From NCBI GenBank assembly GCA_009594995.1, contig VOPR01000015.1:62001-126000 (forward strand): 64,000 bases of DNA, given 5' to 3'. Source of the DNA: Nitrospira sp. GTDB taxonomy: Bacteria > Nitrospirota > Nitrospiria > Nitrospirales > Nitrospiraceae. Positions 18,003 to 26,457 of the stretch are shown here, piece after piece; position 1 is the stretch's first letter; each line of letters starts with the position of its first letter. The notes below the pieces were generated by a model. That model ran no database searches. It was not told the origin of the DNA and saw only the letters and a list, made by a program, of their open reading frames with translations. Made by a program: the position numbers and the translations under genes.

Positions 18003-18467
18003 ATGGTGGCCACATTGCTTGAATATGTGGGATCGGTGCATATCTATCTTGGTCCGTACCGAGGCAATCCTATTGCCTTGTATTTAAGGCGTACGGAGAC
18101 CGGATGCCAGATCGGCCCTCGTGCCTATCCCTGGAATGACGTGGTGGGCGCGGGCGAAACCCCGAACAAGGCCGCCGCGGATTTCGAGGAAAAATGGAAG
18201 GGCAAGGGGCTAGCTGCTGATATGTATTCAGGCCCCTCCTGGGAAGGTGGAATTAAGCCGGAAAGGCCCGCTCCGCCCAAGCCCGCAGCTCCGCCGAAAC
18301 CAGCAGCAGCTCCGGCAGCCGGGACGTCCGCGCCGGCGGCTCCAGGCGCCTCGGCTGCCGCTCCCGCATCTCCTGCCCCTGCGGCGGTTGCTGCGAAACC
18401 GGCGACGCCTACACCAGCACCTGTCGTAGTGCCTCCCAAGGTCGCCCCGACTGAAGCCTCGTCCTAA
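18003..18467 (+). CDS. Hypothetical protein with long Pro/Ala-rich tail
   Basis: This is a protein of about 154 residues. The first 85 residues form a compact domain (LEYVGSVHIYLGPYRGNPIA and a GPSWEGG end). The last 70 or so are a low-complexity Pro/Ala run made of PKPAAPP-type repeats. The start is uncertain: ATG at 18003 lies only 1 base after GGAGG, GTG at 18006 and TTG at 18015 are alternatives, and the frame opens at 17955. I do not recognise the family. The tail suggests a linker or a surface-exposed segment. Confidence 0.55.
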   Translation: MVATLLEYVGSVHIYLGPYRGNPIALYLRRTETGCQIGPRAYPWNDVVGAGETPNKAAADFEEKWKGKGLAADMYSGPSWEGGIKPERPAPPKPAAPPKPAAAPAAGTSAPAAPGASAAAPASPAPAAVAAKPATPTPAPVVVPPKVAPTEASS

Positions 18468-18495
18468 ATCTTTTCGCTATTATTGCGTCATCCGG

Positions 18496-19986
18496 TCATG
18501 CTGGTCGAGCGGCATCGTGTTGTCCCACCGACGACTCCGCGGCAAGTTTGCTGTGGCGTATGCCATAGGTTGCATAGACGATGATGCCGATGATGGTCCA
18601 GACAAAGAATCGGATCCAGGTCATCCACGGCAGGAAGTACATCAATCCCGAACAGGCCAGGACACCCAATATAGGGATGACCGGCATGAAGGGCATGCGA
18701 AATGGTCGGGGATGGTTTGGGTTGGTATAACGAAGCACCATGATGCCGATACAGACCAGGACGAAGGCGAAGAGTGTTCCGATGTTCGTCATGTCGGCCG
18801 CTTCACCGATCGGAATCAACGCAGCCATGATGGCTACAGCCACGCCGGTTAAATAGGTCGCGTGGTGCGGAGTTCGAAATTTTGGATGCACGCCTGAGAG
18901 CCAGGGGCCGAGTAGTCCGTCCCGGGACATGGCGAAAAACACGCGTATCTGCCCCAGCATCATCACCACGAGCACACTCGTAATCCCTGCCACTGCTCCG
19001 ACTGCCACAATGGCCGCTCCCCACTTAAAGCCGGCCACTCGCAATCCTTCGGCCACCGGCGCGTGGATGTCGATCTGTGAAAAGGGCACCAGGCCCGTCA
19101 GAACCGCGGCCACGGCAATATACAGCAGCGTGCAGATGGCCAGTGATGCGAAGATGCCGATGGGCAGATCCCGTTGAGGATTCTGGGCTTCCTCCGCTGT
19201 GGTTGAGACAGCATCGAACCCGATATAGGCAAAGAACACGATGGCCGCGGCCGCACCGACCCCGGCAAATCCGAACGGCATAAAGGGAGACCAGTTAGCC
19301 GTGTCCACCGAAGATGTGCCGACTGCGATGAAGAAGGCGATCACGGCCAGTTTGATGAGCACAATGCCGCACGTGGCTCGGGCGCTTTCCTTCACGCCGA
19401 CGATTAAAATGCAGGTGACGAGCAGGACGATAATCGCAGCTGGAATATTCGCAATGCCGCCATCCGAGCCGGGTGGATGGGTGGCCCAGTAGGGCAGTTC
19501 GAGGCCGCAGAGTTTAAGGATGTTATTGAAGTAGCCCGACCATCCGATCGCGACCGCCACGCATGCGACGCCGTATTCCAGAATGAGGTTCCATCCTGTG
19601 AGCCAGGCCAGAAACTCGCCGAGGGTTGCATAGGAGTAGGTATAGGCGCTCCCCGCCACCGGAATCATAGCTGCAAATTCAGCGTAGCAGAGGGCTGCCA
19701 GGGCGCATGTGATTCCCGAGAGGATGAAGGACAGGACGATGCCTGGGCCGGCCCCGGGACGGTGCGCATCTCCGACGATCGCGGTGCCGATCAGCACGAA
19801 GATGCCGGTACCGATGATCGCTCCGATGCCAAGGCCGGTCAGATCCCAGGCCGTCAGGCTCCGTTTCAGGCGATGTTCAGGGGCGTCGGAATCAGCGAGA
19901 ATTCGTTCGATCGATTTGGTGCGAAACAGCGGATTGCCCACGCAGTGTCCTCTCTCCGGTGGCGTCACGCCCATATCCGCTGTCAT
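18496..19986 (-). CDS. APC-superfamily amino acid permease
   Basis: This is a 496-residue integral inner-membrane transporter with about 12 hydrophobic segments. The APC substrate-site glycine motif GLGIGAIIGTGIFVLIG is in the first helix, and FFAYIGFDAVSTTAEEAQNP is the conserved loop of the cationic amino acid transporter branch. The substrate is probably an amino acid, driven by protons, but which one cannot be told. It converges with the preceding plus-strand gene and lies 18 bases beyond the end of the neighbouring amidotransferase-like gene. Confidence 0.92.
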   Translation of the reverse strand: MTADMGVTPPERGHCVGNPLFRTKSIERILADSDAPEHRLKRSLTAWDLTGLGIGAIIGTGIFVLIGTAIVGDAHRPGAGPGIVLSFILSGITCALAALCYAEFAAMIPVAGSAYTYSYATLGEFLAWLTGWNLILEYGVACVAVAIGWSGYFNNILKLCGLELPYWATHPPGSDGGIANIPAAIIVLLVTCILIVGVKESARATCGIVLIKLAVIAFFIAVGTSSVDTANWSPFMPFGFAGVGAAAAIVFFAYIGFDAVSTTAEEAQNPQRDLPIGIFASLAICTLLYIAVAAVLTGLVPFSQIDIHAPVAEGLRVAGFKWGAAIVAVGAVAGITSVLVVMMLGQIRVFFAMSRDGLLGPWLSGVHPKFRTPHHATYLTGVAVAIMAALIPIGEAADMTNIGTLFAFVLVCIGIMVLRYTNPNHPRPFRMPFMPVIPILGVLACSGLMYFLPWMTWIRFFVWTIIGIIVYATYGIRHSKLAAESSVGQHDAARPA

Positions 19987-20004
19987 GGCCGAATACGCCC
20001 CGCG

Positions 20005-20781
20005 TCATGAGTTGGTCCCGCGTATCGCAGGTGCTCGCTGGAGTGTCGGGCGGCGCGAAGCAGCCCGCAAGAATGTCTGGAAGAGCCGGCGATGCAACAC
20101 GTGCCGCTCAAATAGGAATTCCGGATGCCATTGCAACCCGAGAAAAAAAGGATGGGCTGGGTGTTCGATCGCCTCGATGATTCCATCCGGGGCTGTCGCA
20201 CTGGCGATCAGCGCACGTCCGACAGCTTTGACCGATTGGTGGTGCGAACTGTTGACCTTCATGTCCGTGCGCTTGATGATTCGATTGAGCAGGCTGCCGG
20301 GGGCAATGGAGACGCTGTGAGAAACATGGATGGCGGGTCTTGTCTGTCGATGCTGCAGCACATCGTGTACCTGGGCGGGAATGTCTTGGTACAAGGTCCC
20401 GCCGCAGGCGACATTCATGGTTTGCATGCCGCCGCAGATGGCGAGAGTCGGAATCTCGTTGCGGATAGCCAGACGGACCAGGTCCAGTTCAAAGCTGGAG
20501 CGTCGCCGGGCGACGACCGGAAACGTAAATCGCTTCCGTTCTCCGTACAACGTGGGGTCCAGGTCCGGGCCGCTTCCTGTCAGCAGCAACCCGTCAATGC
20601 CTGTCAGGAGGCGCCGTCGCGCCGCACGGTCGGCCACGAGCGGCAAGATGACCGGCACGCCGCCGAGCTCTTCAATCGCGCGGACATAGCGGGCCCGAAG
20701 GAAATACGTGGGCTCTTTGCCGCCCCATTCCTGGCGATCGCCGGCATTGAAGTCGGGAGTGACTCCGATGACGGGTTTCAT
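20005..20781 (-). CDS. Class I glutamine-amidotransferase-like hydrolase (PuuD/peptidase C26 family)
   Basis: The 258-residue protein starts at the ATG at 20781 (MKPVIGVTPDF), which fits the family better than the extended frame to 20985. The nucleophile elbow is LAICGGMQTMN, with the cysteine kept. The catalytic His-Glu pair is in LQWHPEF. Relatives hydrolyse gamma-glutamyl bonds such as that of gamma-glutamyl-GABA. The enzyme may supply amino acids together with the adjacent permease, an inference from position. Only 1 base separates its ATG from the stop of the upstream gene. Confidence 0.85.
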   Translation of the reverse strand: MKPVIGVTPDFNAGDRQEWGGKEPTYFLRARYVRAIEELGGVPVILPLVADRAARRRLLTGIDGLLLTGSGPDLDPTLYGERKRFTFPVVARRRSSFELDLVRLAIRNEIPTLAICGGMQTMNVACGGTLYQDIPAQVHDVLQHRQTRPAIHVSHSVSIAPGSLLNRIIKRTDMKVNSSHHQSVKAVGRALIASATAPDGIIEAIEHPAHPFFLGLQWHPEFLFERHVLHRRLFQTFLRAASRRPTLQRAPAIRGTNS

Positions 20782-20782
20782 G

Positions 20783-21259
20783 CTACCGGATCGGTTCCAA
20801 TGGCAGCGGGAGGGGTTCTTGAGGAGTGTAGTCTCCGGCTTCTCGAGCGGGCTCACTCGAGGAGACACCGAGGAACCGGATCGGCTTATCGCCTTTGAGG
20901 TGATCCGGCGTGATGATATAGGTGCCGTACATGCTGGGGACCCAGATATTTTTTGCGGTTTGCTCGCTGCCGCCCGAGAAGCCATAGGCTAATCCGCCGA
21001 CCACTCCTCCGCCGATGGCGAACGCCAGCTTGAGCGGGAAATAGATAATGGTTGCGAGAGCGGATCCTGCCTGAATGCCGACACCGGAGGGGCTGGCATC
21101 GTTTGACGAGACGGGGACATTGGAGGCGCTTCCCGATTCTTGTGCGGACACGGGCACGATGAGGATTGCCAGGGAGCAGAGCGCCACCAGACCGAGGACG
21201 AGGGCGTTCGACCAGAGGCTGCGTCGTCTTTTGAAGGGCAGATTGACAGAGACGTTCAC
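20783..21259 (-). CDS. Hypothetical exported protein
   Basis: This 158-residue protein has an N-terminal basic stretch and a hydrophobic signal ending near the VSAQ site (residue about 40). A second hydrophobic, glycine-rich segment (residues about 65-92, FAIGGGVVGGLAYGFSGG) resembles a membrane helix or glycine zipper. A Pro-rich C-terminus follows. No family is recognised. It is immediately upstream of, and probably co-transcribed with, the amidotransferase-like gene. Confidence 0.7.
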   Translation of the reverse strand: MNVSVNLPFKRRRSLWSNALVLGLVALCSLAILIVPVSAQESGSASNVPVSSNDASPSGVGIQAGSALATIIYFPLKLAFAIGGGVVGGLAYGFSGGSEQTAKNIWVPSMYGTYIITPDHLKGDKPIRFLGVSSSEPAREAGDYTPQEPLPLPLEPIR

Positions 21260-21412
21260 GTTGAGTGCCTCCTTCGTGCTGAAGTTCTGATGCGGTGTAA
21301 TAAAAGATGAGTGCCGAGAGTTGTGTGCAATTACCAGTACTCCGTTGTCGTTATAACAAATTCATCCCCATTTTCAAACCCCTTCCGCCTTTGTGACCGT
21401 CGCGCTCACCGG

Positions 21413-21886
21413 TCAGATCTCGGAGGTCTCTCCCAGGTCCAACTCAAGCCGAATGAGATCCGTCACTTGTTCCGGTTGCTCGTGGGTGATGCGCTGTAGT
21501 TCGGTTGCGAACGTTGTGACAGCGACGATCTGGTTTTGCTGTTCGATGCCTGCCTGGAGAGCGAGGTTTAGTGCACACGTGCAGAGGGATTGAATGAAGA
21601 GTTCTTCGGCCCGGCGCATCACCTCATCCCGGTCTTCCTGACTGACCTGTTGTAGCTGGTGATGAATCCAGGAAGAGAACCCGATTTGCTCGCGGGCCTG
21701 GTCCAGGTAGTCTTGAGCCACGTCGATGCCGACCTGCACGCCGCCCTTCCAACTGCGTTTCTTCACATTGAAGACACATCGCACATGATCGGGCTGATTC
21801 TCCACGGGCTCGGGCCCGAAAAAGAAGGTGACGCGGTACTGAGCAAGATCGGCTGAGGGAGGAGTAACCATAGATAATGAACGCAT
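21413..21886 (-). CDS. Hypothetical protein
   Basis: From the ATG at 21886 this is a 157-residue, acidic, soluble protein (an internal ATG at 21871 is also possible). It begins with a beta-rich part (YRVTFFFGPEP.. and VRCVFNVKKR). The rest is mainly helical, with a cysteine pair in QSLCTCALN. No known domain is evident. It is divergently placed to the M24 peptidase gene, 77 bases away. The long frame up to 22108 overlaps that gene and is rejected. Confidence 0.6.
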   Translation of the reverse strand: MRSLSMVTPPSADLAQYRVTFFFGPEPVENQPDHVRCVFNVKKRSWKGGVQVGIDVAQDYLDQAREQIGFSSWIHHQLQQVSQEDRDEVMRRAEELFIQSLCTCALNLALQAGIEQQNQIVAVTTFATELQRITHEQPEQVTDLIRLELDLGETSEI

Positions 21887-21963
21887 TGTACCATCACGCG
21901 CACTGGAGAGCATGGCCTGATTGCACAGTGGTATCGATTTCCAAATGACGTTATGATGCGCCC

Positions 21964-23181
21964 ATGATGGATTCGTCGCGCTTTCATGCACAGGTCGCCC
22001 GCATCCAGCAGGCGATTCGCGAGCAGCCCGGGCTTGACGGGTGGCTTTTTTACGACTTTCGCCATCTCGATCCCATTGCCTATCGCGTATTGTTGTTAGA
22101 CCCTTCACTGCACGTGACGCGCCGCTGGTACTACTGGGTCCCTGCCGAGGGTGCTCCTGTCAAATTGCAGCATCGCATCGAGCCCCATGTGTTGGACGGG
22201 TTGCCCGGTGAGGTGCGATCGTATGTTTCCTGGCGGGAGCAGCAGGAAACGCTCAAGGCTGTTTTGCGATCTGCCACACGCATCGCGATGCAATACTCGC
22301 CGATGAATGCGATCCCCTACCTCTCGCGCGTGGATGCTGGGACGCTGGATCTCCTCCGTAGCTTCGGGCTGGAGGTGGTGACATCTGCCGATTTGGTCCA
22401 ACAATTTGAAGCCGTCTGGGATGGGGCGCAGTTAGCCTCGCACCAGGTTGCCGCCGAAGGGCTGCGGGCGATTGTGGACGAGGCCTTTGGGTTTGTCGGG
22501 ACCTCGCTCGCTGCGGGGCGTCCGCTTACTGAGTATGGGCTGCAACAGTTTATCCTTTCCCGGATGGAGGCTCGCGACCTCGTCACTTCCAGTGCGCCGA
22601 TCGCTGCTGTCAATGCGCATAGCGCGGATCCACACTATGGGCCATCCGCCGAGGGATCTGCCTCTATCCGACCGGGAGACCTGGTTCTGATCGATCTGTG
22701 GGCTAAACAGCCTGGCCCAAGATCTGTCTATGCGGATATCACCTGGACAGGGTTCGTGGGGCAGACGGTGCCCGCCAGGCACCAGGACATCTTTCAGATC
22801 GTCCGGCAGGCCCGCGATGCCGCGGTGACGTTCGTGCAATCCCGTGTGCAAGAGGGTGTGTTCCCGTATGGGTGGGAAGTCGACGATGTCTGTCGGCAGG
22901 TGATTCAGGATGCCGGGTATGGGAAGTACTTCGTTCACCGGACCGGACATTCGATCGGCGAAGAAGTGCATGGCAACGGAGCCAACATCGACAATCTGGA
23001 AACGCAGGATGCTCGCCGGTTGTTACCCGGCACGTGTTTTTCGATTGAACCGGGGATTTATCTGCCGGAAGATTTCGGTATTCGCAGTGAGTTGGATGTG
23101 TACCTGTCGTCCCATTCCGCTGTGGTGTACGGACAACCAGTCCAAACGGAACTCGTCGCCATTTCCGTTCCCGCACAATAG
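21964..23181 (+). CDS. M24-family metallopeptidase (Xaa-Pro aminopeptidase-like)
   Basis: This 405-residue cytoplasmic protein has the creatinase N-terminal domain (about 1-160) and the pita-bread catalytic domain. The five metal ligands are present: the aspartates in VLIDLWAK and YADITWTG, the histidine in HRTGHSIG, and the glutamates in FSIEPGIY and IRSELDVY. Members release N-terminal residues next to proline or hydrolyse related amides. Two ATGs are adjacent at the start. The exact substrate is not predictable. Confidence 0.88.
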   Translation: MMDSSRFHAQVARIQQAIREQPGLDGWLFYDFRHLDPIAYRVLLLDPSLHVTRRWYYWVPAEGAPVKLQHRIEPHVLDGLPGEVRSYVSWREQQETLKAVLRSATRIAMQYSPMNAIPYLSRVDAGTLDLLRSFGLEVVTSADLVQQFEAVWDGAQLASHQVAAEGLRAIVDEAFGFVGTSLAAGRPLTEYGLQQFILSRMEARDLVTSSAPIAAVNAHSADPHYGPSAEGSASIRPGDLVLIDLWAKQPGPRSVYADITWTGFVGQTVPARHQDIFQIVRQARDAAVTFVQSRVQEGVFPYGWEVDDVCRQVIQDAGYGKYFVHRTGHSIGEEVHGNGANIDNLETQDARRLLPGTCFSIEPGIYLPEDFGIRSELDVYLSSHSAVVYGQPVQTELVAISVPAQ

Positions 23182-23326
23182 TTTTTCGCTCCCTTTCCTG
23201 ACCTGATTCTGTCCGCCGGCCTTTCTTGACACCCTTTGCATCGGGCAGCTATCGTGAGAGGTCGAGCGGCCGACGAGGCTGCCTGAGGCCTGGTTGCCCC
23301 CTATTTGCCGAGGAAGGAAATCGAAC

Positions 23327-24184
23327 ATGTTTGGCACGATGGGATTCTCCGAACTGATTATCATCCTGGTTATCGTCTTGATTATTTTCGGGGCCGGGAA
23401 ACTTCCGCAAATCGGTGAGGGGGTGGGCAAGGCCCTCAGAGGGTTTAAAAAGGAAGTGAACGACATTCCGCCTCCCGATGCCACCACCGAACAAAGTGAA
23501 CCTGTGCCTGCCACGGCTCAGGCCCAGATTCAGTCGGTTGCAGAAACCGGTCAGGCAGTTCAACCTGCACCGGTTGCTCAGGCGCCGGCCGTTCCAAAAG
23601 CTACCGCACCGTATACACCAGGTCCGGAGTTAACTCCGGGTACGACGGCGGCCCTGATGGCAGCGGCCGCGCCACAAGGACCGCAATCGACTCAGCCGAC
23701 TAAACCTCGGGTGGCCACCGTGACGCCGAGCCAGGCCGCTCCAGGGTCGGCGGTGGCCCAGAGTCATCAGCCTCCAACCATGGAAGATCGCATGGCGACT
23801 CCTGCGCCGGCGATGCGCGGCCAGTATCCGCCGCTTCCAGCGTCCGGCCAGAGCAAGCCTGTGGCCAAGCGACCGTCCGCTATTGTGAATAAGGACGCCG
23901 TGGCCCGGGTACAGGCGGCCCAGGCTGCCATGCGAGCGAAAACTGCGCAAGCCCAGCCGGCTTCGTTTTCACCGCAGGACATGCAAGGCTTGGGAGAAGG
24001 TCTGGGAGATGCCGTGCGGACGTTTCGGCAAGCGGTGGCAGACGTGCGCAGCTCGGTTGATCCCCAGATGCGAACGATTCGTGCGGAAATGGATTCGGCT
24101 CAAAAGGAACTGGAACAGTCGATTGAAGCTGCCAAGCAAGCGCCTGTGTTAGACGAAGACACCCCTGCTAAACCTCTGTCGTAG
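23327..24184 (+). CDS. tatA: TatA/B-like translocase protein with very long C-terminal tail
   Basis: TatA forms the translocation element of the twin-arginine export pathway. From the ATG at 23327 (GGAAGGAAA upstream) the protein starts with the TatA helix GFSELIIILVIVLIIFGAGK and the amphipathic segment LPQIGEGVGKALRGFKKEV. It then continues to 285 residues, against about 60-90 for TatA and about 170 for TatB. The extension is Pro/Ala/Gln-rich (residues about 55-210). It ends in a charged helical stretch (SVDPQMRTIRAEMDSAQKEL) resembling TatB's coil. No tatC is in the window. Confidence 0.82.
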   Translation: MFGTMGFSELIIILVIVLIIFGAGKLPQIGEGVGKALRGFKKEVNDIPPPDATTEQSEPVPATAQAQIQSVAETGQAVQPAPVAQAPAVPKATAPYTPGPELTPGTTAALMAAAAPQGPQSTQPTKPRVATVTPSQAAPGSAVAQSHQPPTMEDRMATPAPAMRGQYPPLPASGQSKPVAKRPSAIVNKDAVARVQAAQAAMRAKTAQAQPASFSPQDMQGLGEGLGDAVRTFRQAVADVRSSVDPQMRTIRAEMDSAQKELEQSIEAAKQAPVLDEDTPAKPLS

Positions 24185-24373
24185 TCAATACTCGAACAGG
24201 GTTTGCTGGTACGATACGGTAGGATCTTTCCATTGTCCGGCGTGGCCTACAAGGTGGTGTCTCCACTCATCGGGTGTATTCGTTCTGACACGAGACGTTG
24301 AGCTCTTCAGTTCTCACGAGATTTACGTGTTGTGTCCTGCTCGGCACGGTGACTTCAGTATAGTGAAAACAAC

Positions 24374-25183
24374 ATGAAGTGTGGTTCCTCCGTGCCTGTC
24401 ACTTCTCCCCTCCCGGTCCTGAGTTTCCTGCTGTGGTTTCCCCTGATGTCCGGTTGTTATGTCGATGTGCCGCCGGCAACTCCCGAGCTGGTGTCGGCGC
24501 GGCTTATCGAATTGCTCGCAGACCCTGACCCGGAGGTTCGACGTACTGCGGCAGAAGCGCTGGGGAAAGTCGGTCACCAATCTGCTCAGGCAGCCCTTCT
24601 GTCTGCGCTGAACGATCGGGACCATCGCGTTCGCGCCGCCGCGGCTCTGTCCCTGGGATCGGTGAGTGGTAGTAGCAACGAGGTTGCGCTCGTAGAACAC
24701 TTGGCCGATGCGTCAGAATCCGTTCGGTCTGCATCGGCCCTGGCGCTCGGAGAAATTGAGAGTTCGGCTGCTCGTGAAGGGCTGATTCTCAAGGTGCTCC
24801 AGCATCCTGAGTCTTCCGCGCGAGTCGCCGCAAGTCGCGCGTTGCTGAGTCTGGATTCTGTTTCGTTTTCCAAGGATCTTGTATCGGCGCTCCGAGATTC
24901 CAATGCGAATGTGCGGCAGGGTGTGGCTGCTGTTCTGGGGGAGACAGGGGACGTGAGAGCCCGTTCACCGCTGGTAGATCTCCTAAAAAATGATGTTGAC
25001 GCAGGTGTCCGAGCAGAAGCTGCGTTTCGCTTGGGGAAGGTCGGGGATGCCAGCGTTCTAGGAGTGTTGTCAGCGGTTGCCGGGAAGGATTCGGATCCGA
25101 CAGTTCGGGAGTGGGCGCGCTGGGCGATCCGGCAGCTTACGCTGTCGCGCGAGTCCGGTTCAGAGAATCGACGAGGTCAATAA
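24374..25183 (+). CDS. HEAT-repeat lipoprotein
   Basis: The 269-residue protein has a signal peptide with lipobox LMSGC (cysteine at residue about 28), so it should be lipid-anchored. The rest is made of about six HEAT-like (PBS-lyase type) repeats of about 31 residues, for example DPDPEVRRTAAEALGKVG, DRDHRVRAAAALSLG and DVDAGVRAEAAFRLGKVG. Such repeats form protein-binding solenoids. No partner is apparent. Its 3' end overlaps the converging PilZ gene by 47 bases. Confidence 0.82.
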   Translation: MKCGSSVPVTSPLPVLSFLLWFPLMSGCYVDVPPATPELVSARLIELLADPDPEVRRTAAEALGKVGHQSAQAALLSALNDRDHRVRAAAALSLGSVSGSSNEVALVEHLADASESVRSASALALGEIESSAAREGLILKVLQHPESSARVAASRALLSLDSVSFSKDLVSALRDSNANVRQGVAAVLGETGDVRARSPLVDLLKNDVDAGVRAEAAFRLGKVGDASVLGVLSAVAGKDSDPTVREWARWAIRQLTLSRESGSENRRGQ

Positions 25184-25655
25184 GTCTGGTTTGAGCCTCG
25201 GGATCAATATCGGTGAATTGAATGCCCATTCCAGGAAAAAGCAAATAGCGCTCAGGTTTTGATCGCGTCCAGGCTACTTTTGCGCGTGTTTCAAACTTTT
25301 GGTGTGGGCGGTCCGGTAATGCAAACTCGACTGTGAGTTCTGTGCCGGGTGCCAAGGGTGTGCTGCTCTCGATAAACAATCCTCCTCCGCCGATTCCACC
25401 TGTCAGACTGTCGAAATGCTTTCCGTCGGGGGTGGTGCAGTGCACTTTGATGGCCAGTGGGGCTCGGGGATGCGATCGACTGTGTGCGAAGCGCGCATCT
25501 TCGTCGACGGAGAGCATGTGTTCGATCAAGGTCCCCCAGCTTAGGATGCTAAGGCGTTGTCCCTTCTCATCGAACAGCGAAACAGTCTCCTGCTCACAAT
25601 CAATCTCGAGCGTTTTTCCGTGGTGTTCGCGTGTGGCGGTTACGGGAAACTTCAT
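25137..25655 (-). CDS. PilZ-domain protein (copy 1)
   Basis: The 172-residue protein has an N-terminal part (residues 1-65) shared with its neighbour and a C-terminal PilZ domain, the common cyclic-di-GMP receptor. The binding pattern is recognisable: SRSHPRAPLAIKV supplies arginines and TGGIGGGGLFIES takes the place of the usual DxSxxG motif. Overlap with the end of the HEAT gene is tail to tail. It lies 64 bases downstream of the second PilZ gene and is probably a tandem duplicate. Confidence 0.82.
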   Translation of the reverse strand: MKFPVTATREHHGKTLEIDCEQETVSLFDEKGQRLSILSWGTLIEHMLSVDEDARFAHSRSHPRAPLAIKVHCTTPDGKHFDSLTGGIGGGGLFIESSTPLAPGTELTVEFALPDRPHQKFETRAKVAWTRSKPERYLLFPGMGIQFTDIDPEAQTRLIDLVDSLNRTRATA

Positions 25656-25719
25656 AGGTGATGTTGGATCGCTTGCGGTGAAGTTGGATGTGTCGGGACT
25701 TGGATAGCGTGTGCGATTT

Positions 25720-26244
25720 TCAGTTGGCTTCGCTCTGCGGGAGTCCCTTCACAGAATGGACCAGGTTCAGGACGCGATTTCGTGTGTCTGTGGCGATGTC
25801 AGTGAAGCGCACGCCCATGCCGGGGCTGAATGTGTACTGGTCGGCTTTCGGACAGACCCAGGCAATGACGCCTTTTGCCGACAGCCATTCGCTCGGGCTT
25901 TCGGGTAACGTAAACTCCATGGCAATTTTGGTTCCGACAGCCAAGGGGGTAAAGCTCTCAATAAATAATCCCCCTCCGCCGATTCCGCCTGCCCGACTCT
26001 CAAAGGGCGTGCCTTCGGGCGTCTGATATTTAACCCGTATGGACAGCGATATTCTTGGCTCAGACCGCGCTTCACGGGATTGTGGTGGTTTTCGGTAGGT
26101 CAAGATCTGATCAACAAGAAAATCCCACGCAAGACTTCCCATCGGTTCGCCATTGATGCCAACCAGGGTGATCACTTCCTTCGATGGGTCAATTTCGATC
26201 GTCTTGCCTTTATGTCTCGCGCTGGATACGACGGGGAATTTCAC
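25720..26244 (-). CDS. PilZ-domain protein (copy 2)
   Basis: I place the start at the GTG at 26244, giving VKFPV, because the neighbouring paralogue starts MKFPV. This makes 174 residues. Layout matches copy 1: an N-terminal segment with GKTIEID and LAWDFLVDQIL, then a PilZ domain with EARSEPRISLSIRVKY and AGGIGGGGLFIES. The second motif differs from the usual DxSxxG, so cyclic-di-GMP binding needs proof. The longer frame to 26367 has no better start signal. Confidence 0.78.
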   Translation of the reverse strand: MKFPVVSSARHKGKTIEIDPSKEVITLVGINGEPMGSLAWDFLVDQILTYRKPPQSREARSEPRISLSIRVKYQTPEGTPFESRAGGIGGGGLFIESFTPLAVGTKIAMEFTLPESPSEWLSAKGVIAWVCPKADQYTFSPGMGVRFTDIATDTRNRVLNLVHSVKGLPQSEAN

Positions 26245-26387
26245 GTGTGCCGCCCTTTTAAAAATTCGCCATTTCTGGCAATAGGCATCCTGTGCAAGTA
26301 TAGCGCATGGATCGAACTTGTCGATAAAAACCTGGGATTTGTGAGGTGTCCAGGGGCATGAGGTCACGACGGAGCTGGAAAAGTTGC

Positions 26388-26417
26388 AAAAAAAAGAGGG
26401 GGCAGGCGCCCCCTCTC
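26388..26417 (-). terminator. Rho-independent terminator after clpX
   Basis: On the minus strand a 9-bp stem (AGAGGGGGC with its complement, 26395-26403 and 26408-26416) with a 4-base loop is followed by eight T residues. It lies about 40 bases after the clpX stop and should end the tig-clpP-clpX transcript. Confidence 0.9.
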
Positions 26418-26457
26418 AATTTTCAGCTGTCGCTAATAGTTAAGTAGAGTCAATGAG

